Origin: Noviluteimonas sp052115395
GTDB lineage: Bacteria; Pseudomonadota; Gammaproteobacteria; Xanthomonadales; Xanthomonadaceae
Direction: 5' to 3' (one strand)
NCBI GenBank assembly: GCA_052115395.1
Contig: JBFRGO010000001.1
Length of the DNA stretch: 64,000 nt
This document shows positions 39,999 to 47,489 of the stretch, one piece after another (within the stretch, counting starts at the first letter, position 1; every line of letters starts with the position of its first letter). Position numbers and translations under genes: made by a program. The notes beneath the pieces are model-generated. The model was not told the DNA's origin. It ran no database searches and worked only from the letters and a program-made list of their open reading frames with translations.

Positions 39999-40349
39999 TC
40001 ATCCGACACCTGGCGCACCAGACCAGAATTCCTCAAAGGTATTCTCGGAGATCGCCTCGAGTTCCGCCTTCGTGAATTGCGTGTGCGCCATGTCTGGCCA
40101 GAATCCAGTGTTGCGCTCATCTGGCGCGCGAAACAGCGGCATCCTTGAGGCGTCGAGGCCGACTTCCCGCTGCGGCCATCCGTCCTCGTCCAACTCCAAC
40201 GCCCAGAACCTGACCTGGGGATACAGGCATTCATTGTCCGGATTGGCGCGAGGTACGAAGAAGAGGATCGCCTTGATCACTCGGACGCGCCAATCCGTCA
40301 TTTCTCCTTCGGTGAAATCAGTCGCTATCGTCGTGATCCCGTAGTGCAT
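39999..40349 (-). CDS. hypothetical protein of the array
   Basis: A 116-residue soluble acidic protein (MHYGITTIATDFTEGEMTDW; RVRVIKAILFFVPRANPDNE; FTKAELEAISENTFEEFWSG). It is strand-helix-strand in character with a Trp-rich second half. No family recognised. It lies between R elements like its neighbours. Confidence 0.65.
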   Translation of the reverse strand: MHYGITTIATDFTEGEMTDWRVRVIKAILFFVPRANPDNECLYPQVRFWALELDEDGWPQREVGLDASRMPLFRAPDERNTGFWPDMAHTQFTKAELEAISENTFEEFWSGAPGVG

Positions 40350-40372
40350 GACTTCCCCTGTTCACGGACCAA

Positions 40373-40401
40373 TGGCCGCTTTCGGCCAGAAGCGGACATT
40401 C
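40373..40401 (+). repeat. solitary R2 palindrome
   Basis: TGGCCGCTTTCGGCCAGAAG with right arm AGCGGACATT. The rightmost copy of the contiguous array. Confidence 0.9.
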
Positions 40402-40402
40402 G

Positions 40403-40714
40403 TTAGATTGCTTCCCAGCGAATGCCACCGACGACTTTGGATTCCGCGTACCGCATAGCATCCTGCAACAGCGGATAGCCAGATGAGTCTGGCCACGTAG
40501 GCTCTGAAAGCTCTAGCGCTCGCCTGAAACGGACGTAATACAGGCAACCATCTGGACCCATGGGTGTCGGCAATTGGCCTGCATCCAGTTGATCATCAGC
40601 CTGATCCAGGCAATGCCACCAGTCGTAGTCCAAGGCGACGACGTCGACAGGCGTCTCAACCGTTGCCCCGTAAAGCCATGTTCCCTCTTGGGAGAGATGG
40701 CATGGGCGACGCAC
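40403..40714 (-). CDS. hypothetical protein of the array
   Basis: A 103-residue soluble protein with a GTG start (RRPCHLSQEGTWLYGATVE). It is aromatic-rich and acidic (VVALDYDWWHCLDQADDQLD; LSEPTWPDSSGYPLLQDAMR) in the style of small immunity proteins. GACGGGG lies just upstream of the GTG. No named family. Confidence 0.6.
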   Translation of the reverse strand: MRRPCHLSQEGTWLYGATVETPVDVVALDYDWWHCLDQADDQLDAGQLPTPMGPDGCLYYVRFRRALELSEPTWPDSSGYPLLQDAMRYAESKVVGGIRWEAI

Positions 40715-40787
40715 CCCCGTCGAACATTAACGACTTCGAGTCATCTTTGTTGAAAGGCGGACCCGGCGCCCTAGACTCCACACGCCA

Positions 40788-41024
40788 TTACGCGTGGGAC
40801 CGCTTTTCTTTCTTGTTCTCCCGAAGCGCCGCCTCAAACGCATCTAGAAGGGGCTTTGCGCCAGGCAATTCGCTGAGCATTTCTTGATCAACGTTTGTCG
40901 CTACTTCGCTCCGCACGTTCCGGAAGGTTCGCTCCAACGTGCGTGGGGCGTGATGCGTGCGAAATAGCGCAATCAGTGCGCATGCGATCGTTTGCTGTAG
41001 GGCTTGGGTATCGTCGAGCTTCAT
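40788..41024 (-). CDS. hypothetical protein
   Basis: A 78-residue helical protein (MKLDDTQALQQTIACALIAL; HHAPRTLERTFRNVRSEVAT; AKPLLDAFEAALRENKKEKR). GGGGAGG precedes the ATG at 41024. The function is unknown. Confidence 0.6.
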   Translation of the reverse strand: MKLDDTQALQQTIACALIALFRTHHAPRTLERTFRNVRSEVATNVDQEMLSELPGAKPLLDAFEAALRENKKEKRSHA

Positions 41025-41278
41025 CGGGGGCCTCCCCAGATTGCCGCCTAGTCGCGGCATGACTGTCAACGAAAAGACCGGAGCAATATGGCCCTGCCTC
41101 CCGGAGCGACGAAGAAGCGAATACGTTGTGATCGTTCTATCAGAGAGCCTTGACCTGGCCAGCGCGCAAGGGGGTTGCACCCTGACGACAAGAGGGCCGG
41201 GATTGGTCGGCCAGCCAACAACGGCCGTCGGAAACGGAAGCTCGAATCCCGCCATTCACGAGGCGGCTCCTCATTCCC

Positions 41279-41314
41279 GTAAAACAAAAAGGCCACCCAT
41301 CCAAGGTGGCCTTC
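41279..41314 (-). terminator. rho-independent terminator of the VWA-OmpA gene
   Basis: Minus strand: AAGGCCACC / GGTGGCCTT stem with a short loop, then TTTGTTTT. Located 30 bp downstream of the stop at 41346. Confidence 0.9.
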
Positions 41315-41345
41315 TCGCTTACGCCCCGTTCTTGGCGCAGGCCGA

Positions 41346-42428
41346 TCAGGTCGCCCCTCGCAAACCCACCCGGATCTCCACACGCCGGTTCTTCGCCTGG
41401 TTCTCCGCCGAATCATTTGGCACGAGCGGGTTGTTCGGGCCGTACCAGAACAGCGCGATGCGGTCGCTGGCAATGCCGTGGGCTTCCTGCAGATAGCGCC
41501 CGACCATTTCCGCGCGGCGGCGCGAGAGACCTTCGTTGTGGTCGCGGCCGCCGACGTCGTCGGTGTAGCCAGCGATGACCGCAAACGCATCTGGCTTCAT
41601 ACTCATGAACTCCGCGATCTTGTCCAGTTCCGCCTTGTCCTCGGCGGCCAGTTCCGATTTGTTGGTGGCGAAGTTGATGTCGTCGGTCTTCAAGCCGGTG
41701 ATGCGTTGCTGGGTGGTCGTAACGACTTGTTCGGTGACCTTGACGTCGTAAAGGGCACCCGTCGTGTACTCGGGGCGATTGACGAAGTCGGCGAGCGGAA
41801 TCAGGCGCGAGCAGTTGTTGAGCGATGCGATGTCGTCGCGTAACGCGGCTTCGCGCTTGGGCGTGGCGGTGCTGATCACGTAGAAGCAGATGTCATGGTT
41901 TTTCGCCAGGCGCTTGGCGGTTCCGCCGGGATCTGCGCCCGTGTACTCGCCATCCGAGAACACGAAAACCGCAGTGCGTCCCTGCAACTGCTTCAGAATC
42001 GGCTCGAGTTTCTGCAGCCCGCTATTCAACGCCGTAGGGCCTTGGCCCTTGTCGCGCACCGACGCGAGCGCGGCGGCGACCTTTTCGCGGTTGTACGGCT
42101 GCACCGGATAGTTGTCCTGCCAGTTCGTGTACGTATAGATGCCGATGTGGTGCCCGATGTCCGGGAACCACGTATTGCGCTGTTCCAGCACGTCCTTCAT
42201 TACCTGGATCTTCGGCTTTTCCGTTCCCGCGAACTTTTCGTTCATCGACGACGATGTGTCGAGAAGGAAGATCGCGTTGTCCGCGACCTTGACCAGCTGT
42301 TCCTTCTTCACGACGTTGTTGACGAAATCATCCTTGGTGAGCACTTCGATCGCCAACGACGACTGGGCGAATACACCAAACAAAACCCCCGAAAGGATGC
42401 CCATTGACAGCCGTGTTAGACGCTTCAT
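41346..42428 (-). CDS. periplasmic/outer-membrane protein with VWA domain and OmpA C-terminal domain
   Basis: A 360-residue exported protein. The signal is MKRLTRLSMGILSGVLFGVF. The von Willebrand A domain runs from about residue 45 to 220 with the MIDAS motif FLLDTSSSMNEK (D-x-S-x-S) and VFVFSDGEYTG. The OmpA domain follows (from about 245: DDINFATNKSELAAEDKAEL; VIAGYTDDVGGRDHNEGLSR; NRRVEIRVG), which binds peptidoglycan. It would be a cell-wall-anchored protein that captures a ligand or partner through VWA. It is followed by a terminator. Confidence 0.9.
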   Translation of the reverse strand: MKRLTRLSMGILSGVLFGVFAQSSLAIEVLTKDDFVNNVVKKEQLVKVADNAIFLLDTSSSMNEKFAGTEKPKIQVMKDVLEQRNTWFPDIGHHIGIYTYTNWQDNYPVQPYNREKVAAALASVRDKGQGPTALNSGLQKLEPILKQLQGRTAVFVFSDGEYTGADPGGTAKRLAKNHDICFYVISTATPKREAALRDDIASLNNCSRLIPLADFVNRPEYTTGALYDVKVTEQVVTTTQQRITGLKTDDINFATNKSELAAEDKAELDKIAEFMSMKPDAFAVIAGYTDDVGGRDHNEGLSRRRAEMVGRYLQEAHGIASDRIALFWYGPNNPLVPNDSAENQAKNRRVEIRVGLRGAT

Positions 42429-42539
42429 GTTTAACTCCTTGTCCGGCGTGAGCGTAGCGAGTTCTCAGCCGCCGCTCGTTCACCCGCCGGGCTTGCTTTG
42501 CGATCGTCGAAGATCGCGGTCGCGTGTGACCGACTCGGA

Positions 42540-42941
42540 TCAGTCGTATCCCATCACCTTGATCGTCGCGCTCGTCTTGCCGCCGCCGATCGTGTAGTAG
42601 ATCGTCGTCGACGTCAGGCGTGCCTTGAGCCCCGGCGCGTTGTACGGTGCGGTTTCGCCGCCGGATTTCAGCGTGCCGACGTTATCCATCGTGGCATCGG
42701 GCCGGTTGTCCCAATGCAGCACGAGCTTACTGATCGTGACATCCGCACCATCGACGCCGATTTTGACCTGCTTGACATCCTTGTCCCAGCGCCCGCCTTG
42801 GCTCTTGATCTCCACGCTCGGATCGGCGGCCTGGATGGTCTGTTGGCCCAGCGAGAACCATTGGTCTTTTGCCATTGCACCCGGCGTCGACAAGAGCGTC
42901 AAGGATGCAAGGACCACAATGTTGAGCAAACCGCTTTTCAT
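42540..42941 (-). CDS. DUF2541-like (YaaI) secreted protein
   Basis: A 133-residue exported protein (signal LLNIVVLASLTLLSTPGAMA). The mature domain, WFSLGQQTIQAADPSVEIKS through KQVKIGVDGADVTISKLVLH and TIYYTIGGGKTSATIKVMGY, matches the YaaI/DUF2541 layout as I remember it, an all-beta fold of unknown function. It is 111 bp upstream of the VWA-OmpA gene on the same strand, so they may be co-transcribed. Confidence 0.65.
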   Translation of the reverse strand: MKSGLLNIVVLASLTLLSTPGAMAKDQWFSLGQQTIQAADPSVEIKSQGGRWDKDVKQVKIGVDGADVTISKLVLHWDNRPDATMDNVGTLKSGGETAPYNAPGLKARLTSTTIYYTIGGGKTSATIKVMGYD

Positions 42942-43356
42942 CGATGTGTCCTCACCTTGAGAGTGGCTTTGCATGCTACGCAAGGATCGTTACGGTCGGT
43001 CACCGCACGTCGGACGTCCCAGTATTCAAGGCTTTCGTTCACCTAATTTTTTTGCGCCAGGAGTGCGGCCGTCGCTCGCGCGAACCGCCGAGCGCCACCT
43101 CTTTTAGGTTGGCGAGCTCGGCTTTATGGTGGCGCAAGGATGTTGTGCCCCGAATGGGTCAGCGCGCGCAAAAAACCGCACACTCTGGGTGCGCTGGTGG
43201 GGCATCGGAGGATGTCAAGCCAGACCCGGAAAGCGGCGCGGCCGGGTACTGGAGGTGCCCGGCCACGCCTTCCACAACCGTTCGCTGGAGAACGGTCATG
43301 GCGAACGCCCGCAGTTCAAGTGCCTGAGGCGACGCTCACCCCTTATCGTACGCGCA
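42942..43356. other. 415-bp intergenic region with two hairpins, no gene recognised
   Basis: No convincing coding frame. Two stems stand out on either strand: GCCGGG-loop-CCCGGC at about 43241-43263 and ACCGTTC-GCTGGA-GAACGGT at 43277-43296. An AATTTTTTT run lies near 43043. An RNA gene or a regulatory leader is possible but not recognised. Confidence 0.4.
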
Positions 43357-43806
43357 TCAGTTCCGGCGCAACGTCTCGTTCGTTGCGGCCCGAGTCTTGC
43401 CGTACGCGTCTTGCAGCGTCGTCATCAACGCCGCTGTCGACACGCCGATCATCAGCACGCCGTTGATTGCTTCCAGCGGGCCCAGCAGCCGGAAACGTTC
43501 GGACATCACGATGTCGCCATAGCCCAGGCTCGCGAAGTTCACGGCCGAGTGGTACACGGCCGGATCCAGCGCATCGAATTCGCCGAGGAGGCGAAACACC
43601 AGCGCCCATATCACCACCTGCGCCAGGTTGCCGATGACCAGCAACGACATCACCGCATTCAGCGTTACCAGCGTGCGCCACGCGGAAGGTGAGGTGCCGA
43701 GGTAATTGCGTCGCAGATAATGGCGCATGGCCACCACGATCAGCACCGACTGCAGCAAGAGGCATGCAGCCATCGTCGACAACCCGATCACGACATTCAG
43801 CAACAT
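43357..43806 (-). CDS. two-helix potassium-channel-like protein
   Basis: A 149-residue inner-membrane protein. The pore region is VNFASLGYGDIVM, close to the K+ selectivity filter T-x-G-Y-G-D with Ser in place of Thr. It is flanked by hydrophobic segments (LLLQSVLIVVAMRHYL; VMSLLVIGNLAQVVIWALVF; INGVLMIGVSTAALMTTLQ), the layout of 2-TM bacterial K+ channels. It starts 15 bp after the DUF2955 permease stop with GGGAGG upstream of the ATG, so it is the last gene of the efflux operon. Confidence 0.75.
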   Translation of the reverse strand: MLLNVVIGLSTMAACLLLQSVLIVVAMRHYLRRNYLGTSPSAWRTLVTLNAVMSLLVIGNLAQVVIWALVFRLLGEFDALDPAVYHSAVNFASLGYGDIVMSERFRLLGPLEAINGVLMIGVSTAALMTTLQDAYGKTRAATNETLRRN

Positions 43807-43821
43807 CTCGCACCTCCCGCG

Positions 43822-44844
43822 TTATGCCACCCGCAATCGCCGTGCTGCATGGCCCGCACGCAAGCGTTCGAGCACCACGATCGCGAACCACGCATACACC
43901 GTGACCGCGACGAACAGGACGAAGCGCTCGACGAAGGCGGTGCGGACATCGCCGCCGGTGCTGTCCTCCACGGCGGGGCCGATCAGGATCAGCATCGTCG
44001 CACCCACGTTGACCCAGAACGATGGCGGGTAGCGCGTCGCGGAAACGCCATACAGCTTCGCGCCCAGGTAAACGCCGAACAGCAACATCCAGAGGAAGAA
44101 CATCCACAGGCTCGGCCACGCCTGCAACGCGAACCAGAATGCCATCGCGAAGACACCGGCCAGGAAAGTGGAACCGAGGAGCTCCTTTCCGGCCGCGCGT
44201 GCACCGACTGCGGAGCCCTGCCGACCGAGCATGACCGCCTTCATGATGATGGCCATGTACAACGAAGGATTGGTGAAGGCCATCAGCACGGGCGGCAGGA
44301 CGATGATCATCGTACGCAAGGCGATCCATGCGGCGGCTTGCGCGTTCGTCTCCGACGCCTTGGCGCGCGGCGCGACGATCCGGTCTTCGGGAACGAACGA
44401 ATAGACGATCCACTGGCACGCGATGGCGATCGCAATGCCGATCAGCAGTGCCTGCACGACGGATCTGGCCAGCGCGTGTTCGACGAGCGCGGCGGCGGGG
44501 ATCATCGTCAGGCCGATCGTCAGCAAGGTCGACACCAAGCCCTTTCCCATCCCCACGCCCAGGTAGGTGCTCACGAAGAGCCCCGCGGCGATCAGCATCA
44601 CGCCGGTCCATGGGTAGTAGCGAAGCATGGGGGCCAGCACCAGCCCGATGCCCAGCGTGATCGACACGACGACCAACAATCCCAACAGGCTTTTCGGCCC
44701 CATCGGCGGTGCGGGCGTTGCAGTGAGGAAGATCGCGAACAACGGCGCGAGGAACGGCAACGGCATGCCGAAGCCATAGGCCAGCGCCAGCGACAACCCC
44801 ATCACGGCTGCGATCCGGAACGTCCGCCTGGCGGCCAATGGCAT
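43822..44844 (-). CDS. DUF2955/FUSC-like inner-membrane permease of an efflux system
   Basis: A 340-residue protein with about ten hydrophobic segments arranged as two halves (IAAVMGLSLALAYGFGMPLP; LLGLLVVVSITLGIGLVLAP; VLPPVLMAFTNPSLYMAIIM; FWVNVGATMLILIGPAVEDS). This is the DUF2955/aromatic-acid-exporter-like permease family, which works with a membrane-fusion protein. The start is ATG 44844, 8 bp after the MFP stop. The substrate is unknown. Confidence 0.75.
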   Translation of the reverse strand: MPLAARRTFRIAAVMGLSLALAYGFGMPLPFLAPLFAIFLTATPAPPMGPKSLLGLLVVVSITLGIGLVLAPMLRYYPWTGVMLIAAGLFVSTYLGVGMGKGLVSTLLTIGLTMIPAAALVEHALARSVVQALLIGIAIAIACQWIVYSFVPEDRIVAPRAKASETNAQAAAWIALRTMIIVLPPVLMAFTNPSLYMAIIMKAVMLGRQGSAVGARAAGKELLGSTFLAGVFAMAFWFALQAWPSLWMFFLWMLLFGVYLGAKLYGVSATRYPPSFWVNVGATMLILIGPAVEDSTGGDVRTAFVERFVLFVAVTVYAWFAIVVLERLRAGHAARRLRVA

Positions 44845-44852
44845 CACGGTCG

Positions 44853-45962
44853 TCAGTACGCGTAGGACAGCAGGCTCGCCGCGCGGATGTAGAGCTTGCC
44901 GAGCAGGCGCAGGATCCCGCTGCCCTCTCCGTAGGCGATGACGGAGGCTTGTCCGCCGACGCGCAGCGCACCGCGCAGCGCTGGATCCTGTCGCGCGTCG
45001 AAGCCGACGATGACGGGAAATCGCTGCGATTGCCGCAGCCAATCGCGACTGTTGTCGATCGAAGGCAAGGTGCCCGGCGGCGGCGCATTGCCGGCGCTGA
45101 CGCCCAGGCCGATGCTGCGCACGCGGCCCTTGAACACGCGCCCGGGGAGCGCATCGAACACGATGTCCACCGCAGTGCCCACGCGCATGTGGCCGAGGTT
45201 GTTTTCAGTGAACTCGGCGTTGATCCACACGTCGCCGATCGCGACCAGCGTCAGCACGGGACTGCCCGTGCCGGCATACAGGCCCACGTCGGTGCGCAGA
45301 TCGGTGATGACACCAGCCGAGGGCGCCTTGACCACTGTGCTTGCCAGGTCCAGCTCCGCTTTGTCGACCGCGGTGACTGCGGTTTCGAGCACCGTGTTCT
45401 CGTCGACGTCGTCGCCGCCCATCTGTTCGATGGCGCGGCGGATGTCGGCTTCGGCCGCAGCCACTTGCGCGGTGGCCTGTTGCAGGCCCGCATCGGCGAT
45501 TTCCTGGCGGCGCACGGAGACGGTGCCTTCGTCCTCTTCCCGCAGGCGACGCAGGCGCATCGCATCCTGTCGCGCGGCCAGCTCGCCCGCGCGTGCGGCG
45601 CGGAGCTTGGCGCGGGATGCTTCCACCGTCGCAGTGCCGGCGCCGACCTGCTTGTGCGCATTGGCCAGATCCGAGCGCGCCTTGGCCAGCGCGATGCGGT
45701 ATTGGGAAGGGTCGACTTCGAACAACACTTGCCCGGCCTTCACCGCCTGGTTGTTGGCGACCGCGATTTTCGTCACCGCACCGGGGACGGTCGGCGCGAC
45801 GCCGACGACGAAGCCTTCGATCCTGGCCTGCGAGGTGTACGGCGTGTAGCGATCGGCGAACAGATACAACACGAGGCTGAAGGCGATCACCACGGCGATG
45901 ATGCGCCCGCCTTTCCCGACGGTCGCCCTGGCATCCCCGGGGGCTGGCTGTGCTTCGCTCAT
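44853..45962 (-). CDS. membrane-fusion (HlyD/EmrA-like) periplasmic adaptor
   Basis: A 369-residue adaptor. There is an N-terminal membrane anchor (GGRIIAVVIAFSLVLYLFAD). The lipoyl/biotinyl half-motifs are ARIEGFVVGVAPTVPGAVTK and VKAGQVLFEVDPSQYRIALA. Then comes a long coiled-coil hairpin (about residues 80-200), a second lipoyl half (VKAPSAGVITDLRTDVGLYA) and the beta-barrel (AVDIVFDALPGRVFKGRVRS). It links the DUF2955 permease to the outer-membrane factor. Its start overlaps the stop of the OMF gene (ATGA). Confidence 0.9.
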   Translation of the reverse strand: MSEAQPAPGDARATVGKGGRIIAVVIAFSLVLYLFADRYTPYTSQARIEGFVVGVAPTVPGAVTKIAVANNQAVKAGQVLFEVDPSQYRIALAKARSDLANAHKQVGAGTATVEASRAKLRAARAGELAARQDAMRLRRLREEDEGTVSVRRQEIADAGLQQATAQVAAAEADIRRAIEQMGGDDVDENTVLETAVTAVDKAELDLASTVVKAPSAGVITDLRTDVGLYAGTGSPVLTLVAIGDVWINAEFTENNLGHMRVGTAVDIVFDALPGRVFKGRVRSIGLGVSAGNAPPPGTLPSIDNSRDWLRQSQRFPVIVGFDARQDPALRGALRVGGQASVIAYGEGSGILRLLGKLYIRAASLLSYAY

Positions 45963-47482
45963 TTCGCGTCGTCCGTCGGTAGCGGGGCGCGCAACAGATC
46001 GCCCCAATGCGTCCTGTTTTCCATCGTCGTGCGCGTTTGCCCGGGCACGATGTCGTCCATCGGCATGTCCACCCATCCACCGCCGACCGCCTTGTACATC
46101 GTGATCACGGCGCTGATGTGCGCGCTGTCGTTGAGCAGTTCGCGTTCGTCCTGGGAGAACAGGACCCGCTGCGCGTCCAGGACGCGATCGAATCCCGCAT
46201 AGCCTTCCCGGTAAAGCGTGTTCGCAAGTTCGAGCGAACGCTCCGCCGCGCGCGCCGCATCGTGCAGCGGCATCTGCTGTTCGCCGCTCTTGACCACGCT
46301 GATTGCCGCATCGTCCATCTCCTGCGCCGCGAGCAGCGCGCTGTTCTGGAACAGCGCGATCGATGCCTGCAGGCGCGCATCCTGCAGGCGCACGTTGTTG
46401 CGAATGCGGCCGTGGTCGAACAGATTCCAGGTCAGCGCGGGGCCGGCGGTGATGCGCGTGATATCTGGCGTCCCGTCCAGCGTATCGGAGGACCATCCGA
46501 TGCTCCCCAGCAGCGTGATGGCCGGGAAGTAATCGGCCTTCGCGATGCCGATCTGCGCCGACTGCGCGGCGACCTGCCATGCGGCCGTGCGGACATCCCG
46601 GCGACGCAGCAGCAGTTGTGCCGGAAACTGCCCGATCACCGCCTTCTCGACGACCGGCAGTGGGCCGCCAACCGATGCCAGTTCCGGCAGTTCGCCCGGC
46701 GGCCGCCCAAGCACGGCGCACAGTGCGTTGCGCAACCTGACCAGATCGGCTTCCTGCTCCGGGATGGTCGCGAAGGTCCCGAGGTATTGCGCTTTGGCCT
46801 GCTGCAGGTCCAGCTCCGATTCCTGACCCTCAAGGTACAGGCGCTCGGTGATGTCCAGGCTGCGCTTCTGGATGGCGGCGTTGTTCTTCGCGATCTCGAT
46901 GCGCAGCAAGGTCGTGCGATAGCCGTAATACAGCATGGCCACCTGCGCGCTCAGCAGCACCTGTACGTCCTGCTGGTTGGTGATCGATGCGAAGAACCCC
47001 GCTTCCGCCGATTCGACGCCGCGCCGGAAACGCCCCCAGAAATCCAGCTCCCACGCCAGGTCGAAGCCGGCGCCGTACGCGGTGAAGTGCTCGTGCTTGC
47101 CTGAACCTGTTCCTCCGCTCTGGCGATCGTCGACGTAGGTGGCTGCTCCGCTGAGTTGCTGCACTTGCGGGAACTGGTTGCTGCCGGCGATGCCGAGTGC
47201 GGCGCGGCTCTCCAGGATCCGCAAGCCTGCGATGCGCAGCGATGGATTCTCGCGACGCGCGGTTTCGATCAGCCCGTTCAGCACCGGGTCGTTGAAGGCC
47301 TGCCACCAGAAACGCAGGTCGACCTGCATCTGCTGGTCGGCGTTTCCGAGCTGGCCGTAGAGGTCGGACTGCCAGGTCTTCAACCAGCCGACTTCCGGCT
47401 CCTGGTAGTCCGGCCCAAGCGTGACGCAGCCTTCGAGCAACACGACAGACGCAAGGATCAACGCGGTGCCGACGCGTCGCAT
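45959..47482 (-). CDS. outer-membrane efflux lipoprotein (NodT/OprM family)
   Basis: A 507-residue TolC-type outer-membrane factor. The lipobox is VVLLEGC. The family start GPDYQEPEV is present, followed by two OEP repeats (LRFWWQAFNDPVLNGLIETA; NPSLRIAGLRILESRAALGI; second half ADYFPAITLLGSIGWSSDTL, LTWNLFDHGRIRNNVRLQDA). It forms the trimeric export duct. It overlaps the adaptor gene by 4 bp and starts 7 bp after the AI-2E permease stop. Confidence 0.93.
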   Translation of the reverse strand: MRRVGTALILASVVLLEGCVTLGPDYQEPEVGWLKTWQSDLYGQLGNADQQMQVDLRFWWQAFNDPVLNGLIETARRENPSLRIAGLRILESRAALGIAGSNQFPQVQQLSGAATYVDDRQSGGTGSGKHEHFTAYGAGFDLAWELDFWGRFRRGVESAEAGFFASITNQQDVQVLLSAQVAMLYYGYRTTLLRIEIAKNNAAIQKRSLDITERLYLEGQESELDLQQAKAQYLGTFATIPEQEADLVRLRNALCAVLGRPPGELPELASVGGPLPVVEKAVIGQFPAQLLLRRRDVRTAAWQVAAQSAQIGIAKADYFPAITLLGSIGWSSDTLDGTPDITRITAGPALTWNLFDHGRIRNNVRLQDARLQASIALFQNSALLAAQEMDDAAISVVKSGEQQMPLHDAARAAERSLELANTLYREGYAGFDRVLDAQRVLFSQDERELLNDSAHISAVITMYKAVGGGWVDMPMDDIVPGQTRTTMENRTHWGDLLRAPLPTDDAK

Positions 47483-47489
47483 GCTGCGA

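Noticed and set aside
13701..40401. Classical integron (attC) cassette array
   Set aside because: The arrangement is reminiscent (one-strand small genes, duplicated unit), but the R1/R2 pairs lack the GTTRRRY/RYYYAAC core sites, and no intI, attI or Pc promoter is visible in the window.
27130..40401. CRISPR array
   Set aside because: The repeats are paired palindromes separated by whole genes of varied length, not short repeats with 30-40-bp spacers, and no cas gene is present.
13701..40401. R1/R2 as rho-independent terminators
   Set aside because: Stems of 8-14 bp exist but no T-run follows on either strand; most copies end ACATT or TCAC. True terminators in the window (13029, 41279, 58777) look different.
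41050..41278. Possible decayed tRNA (a CGAATCCCGCCATTC stretch near 41249)
   Set aside because: Only a T-arm-like piece is present; no acceptor stem or anticodon arm could be paired.
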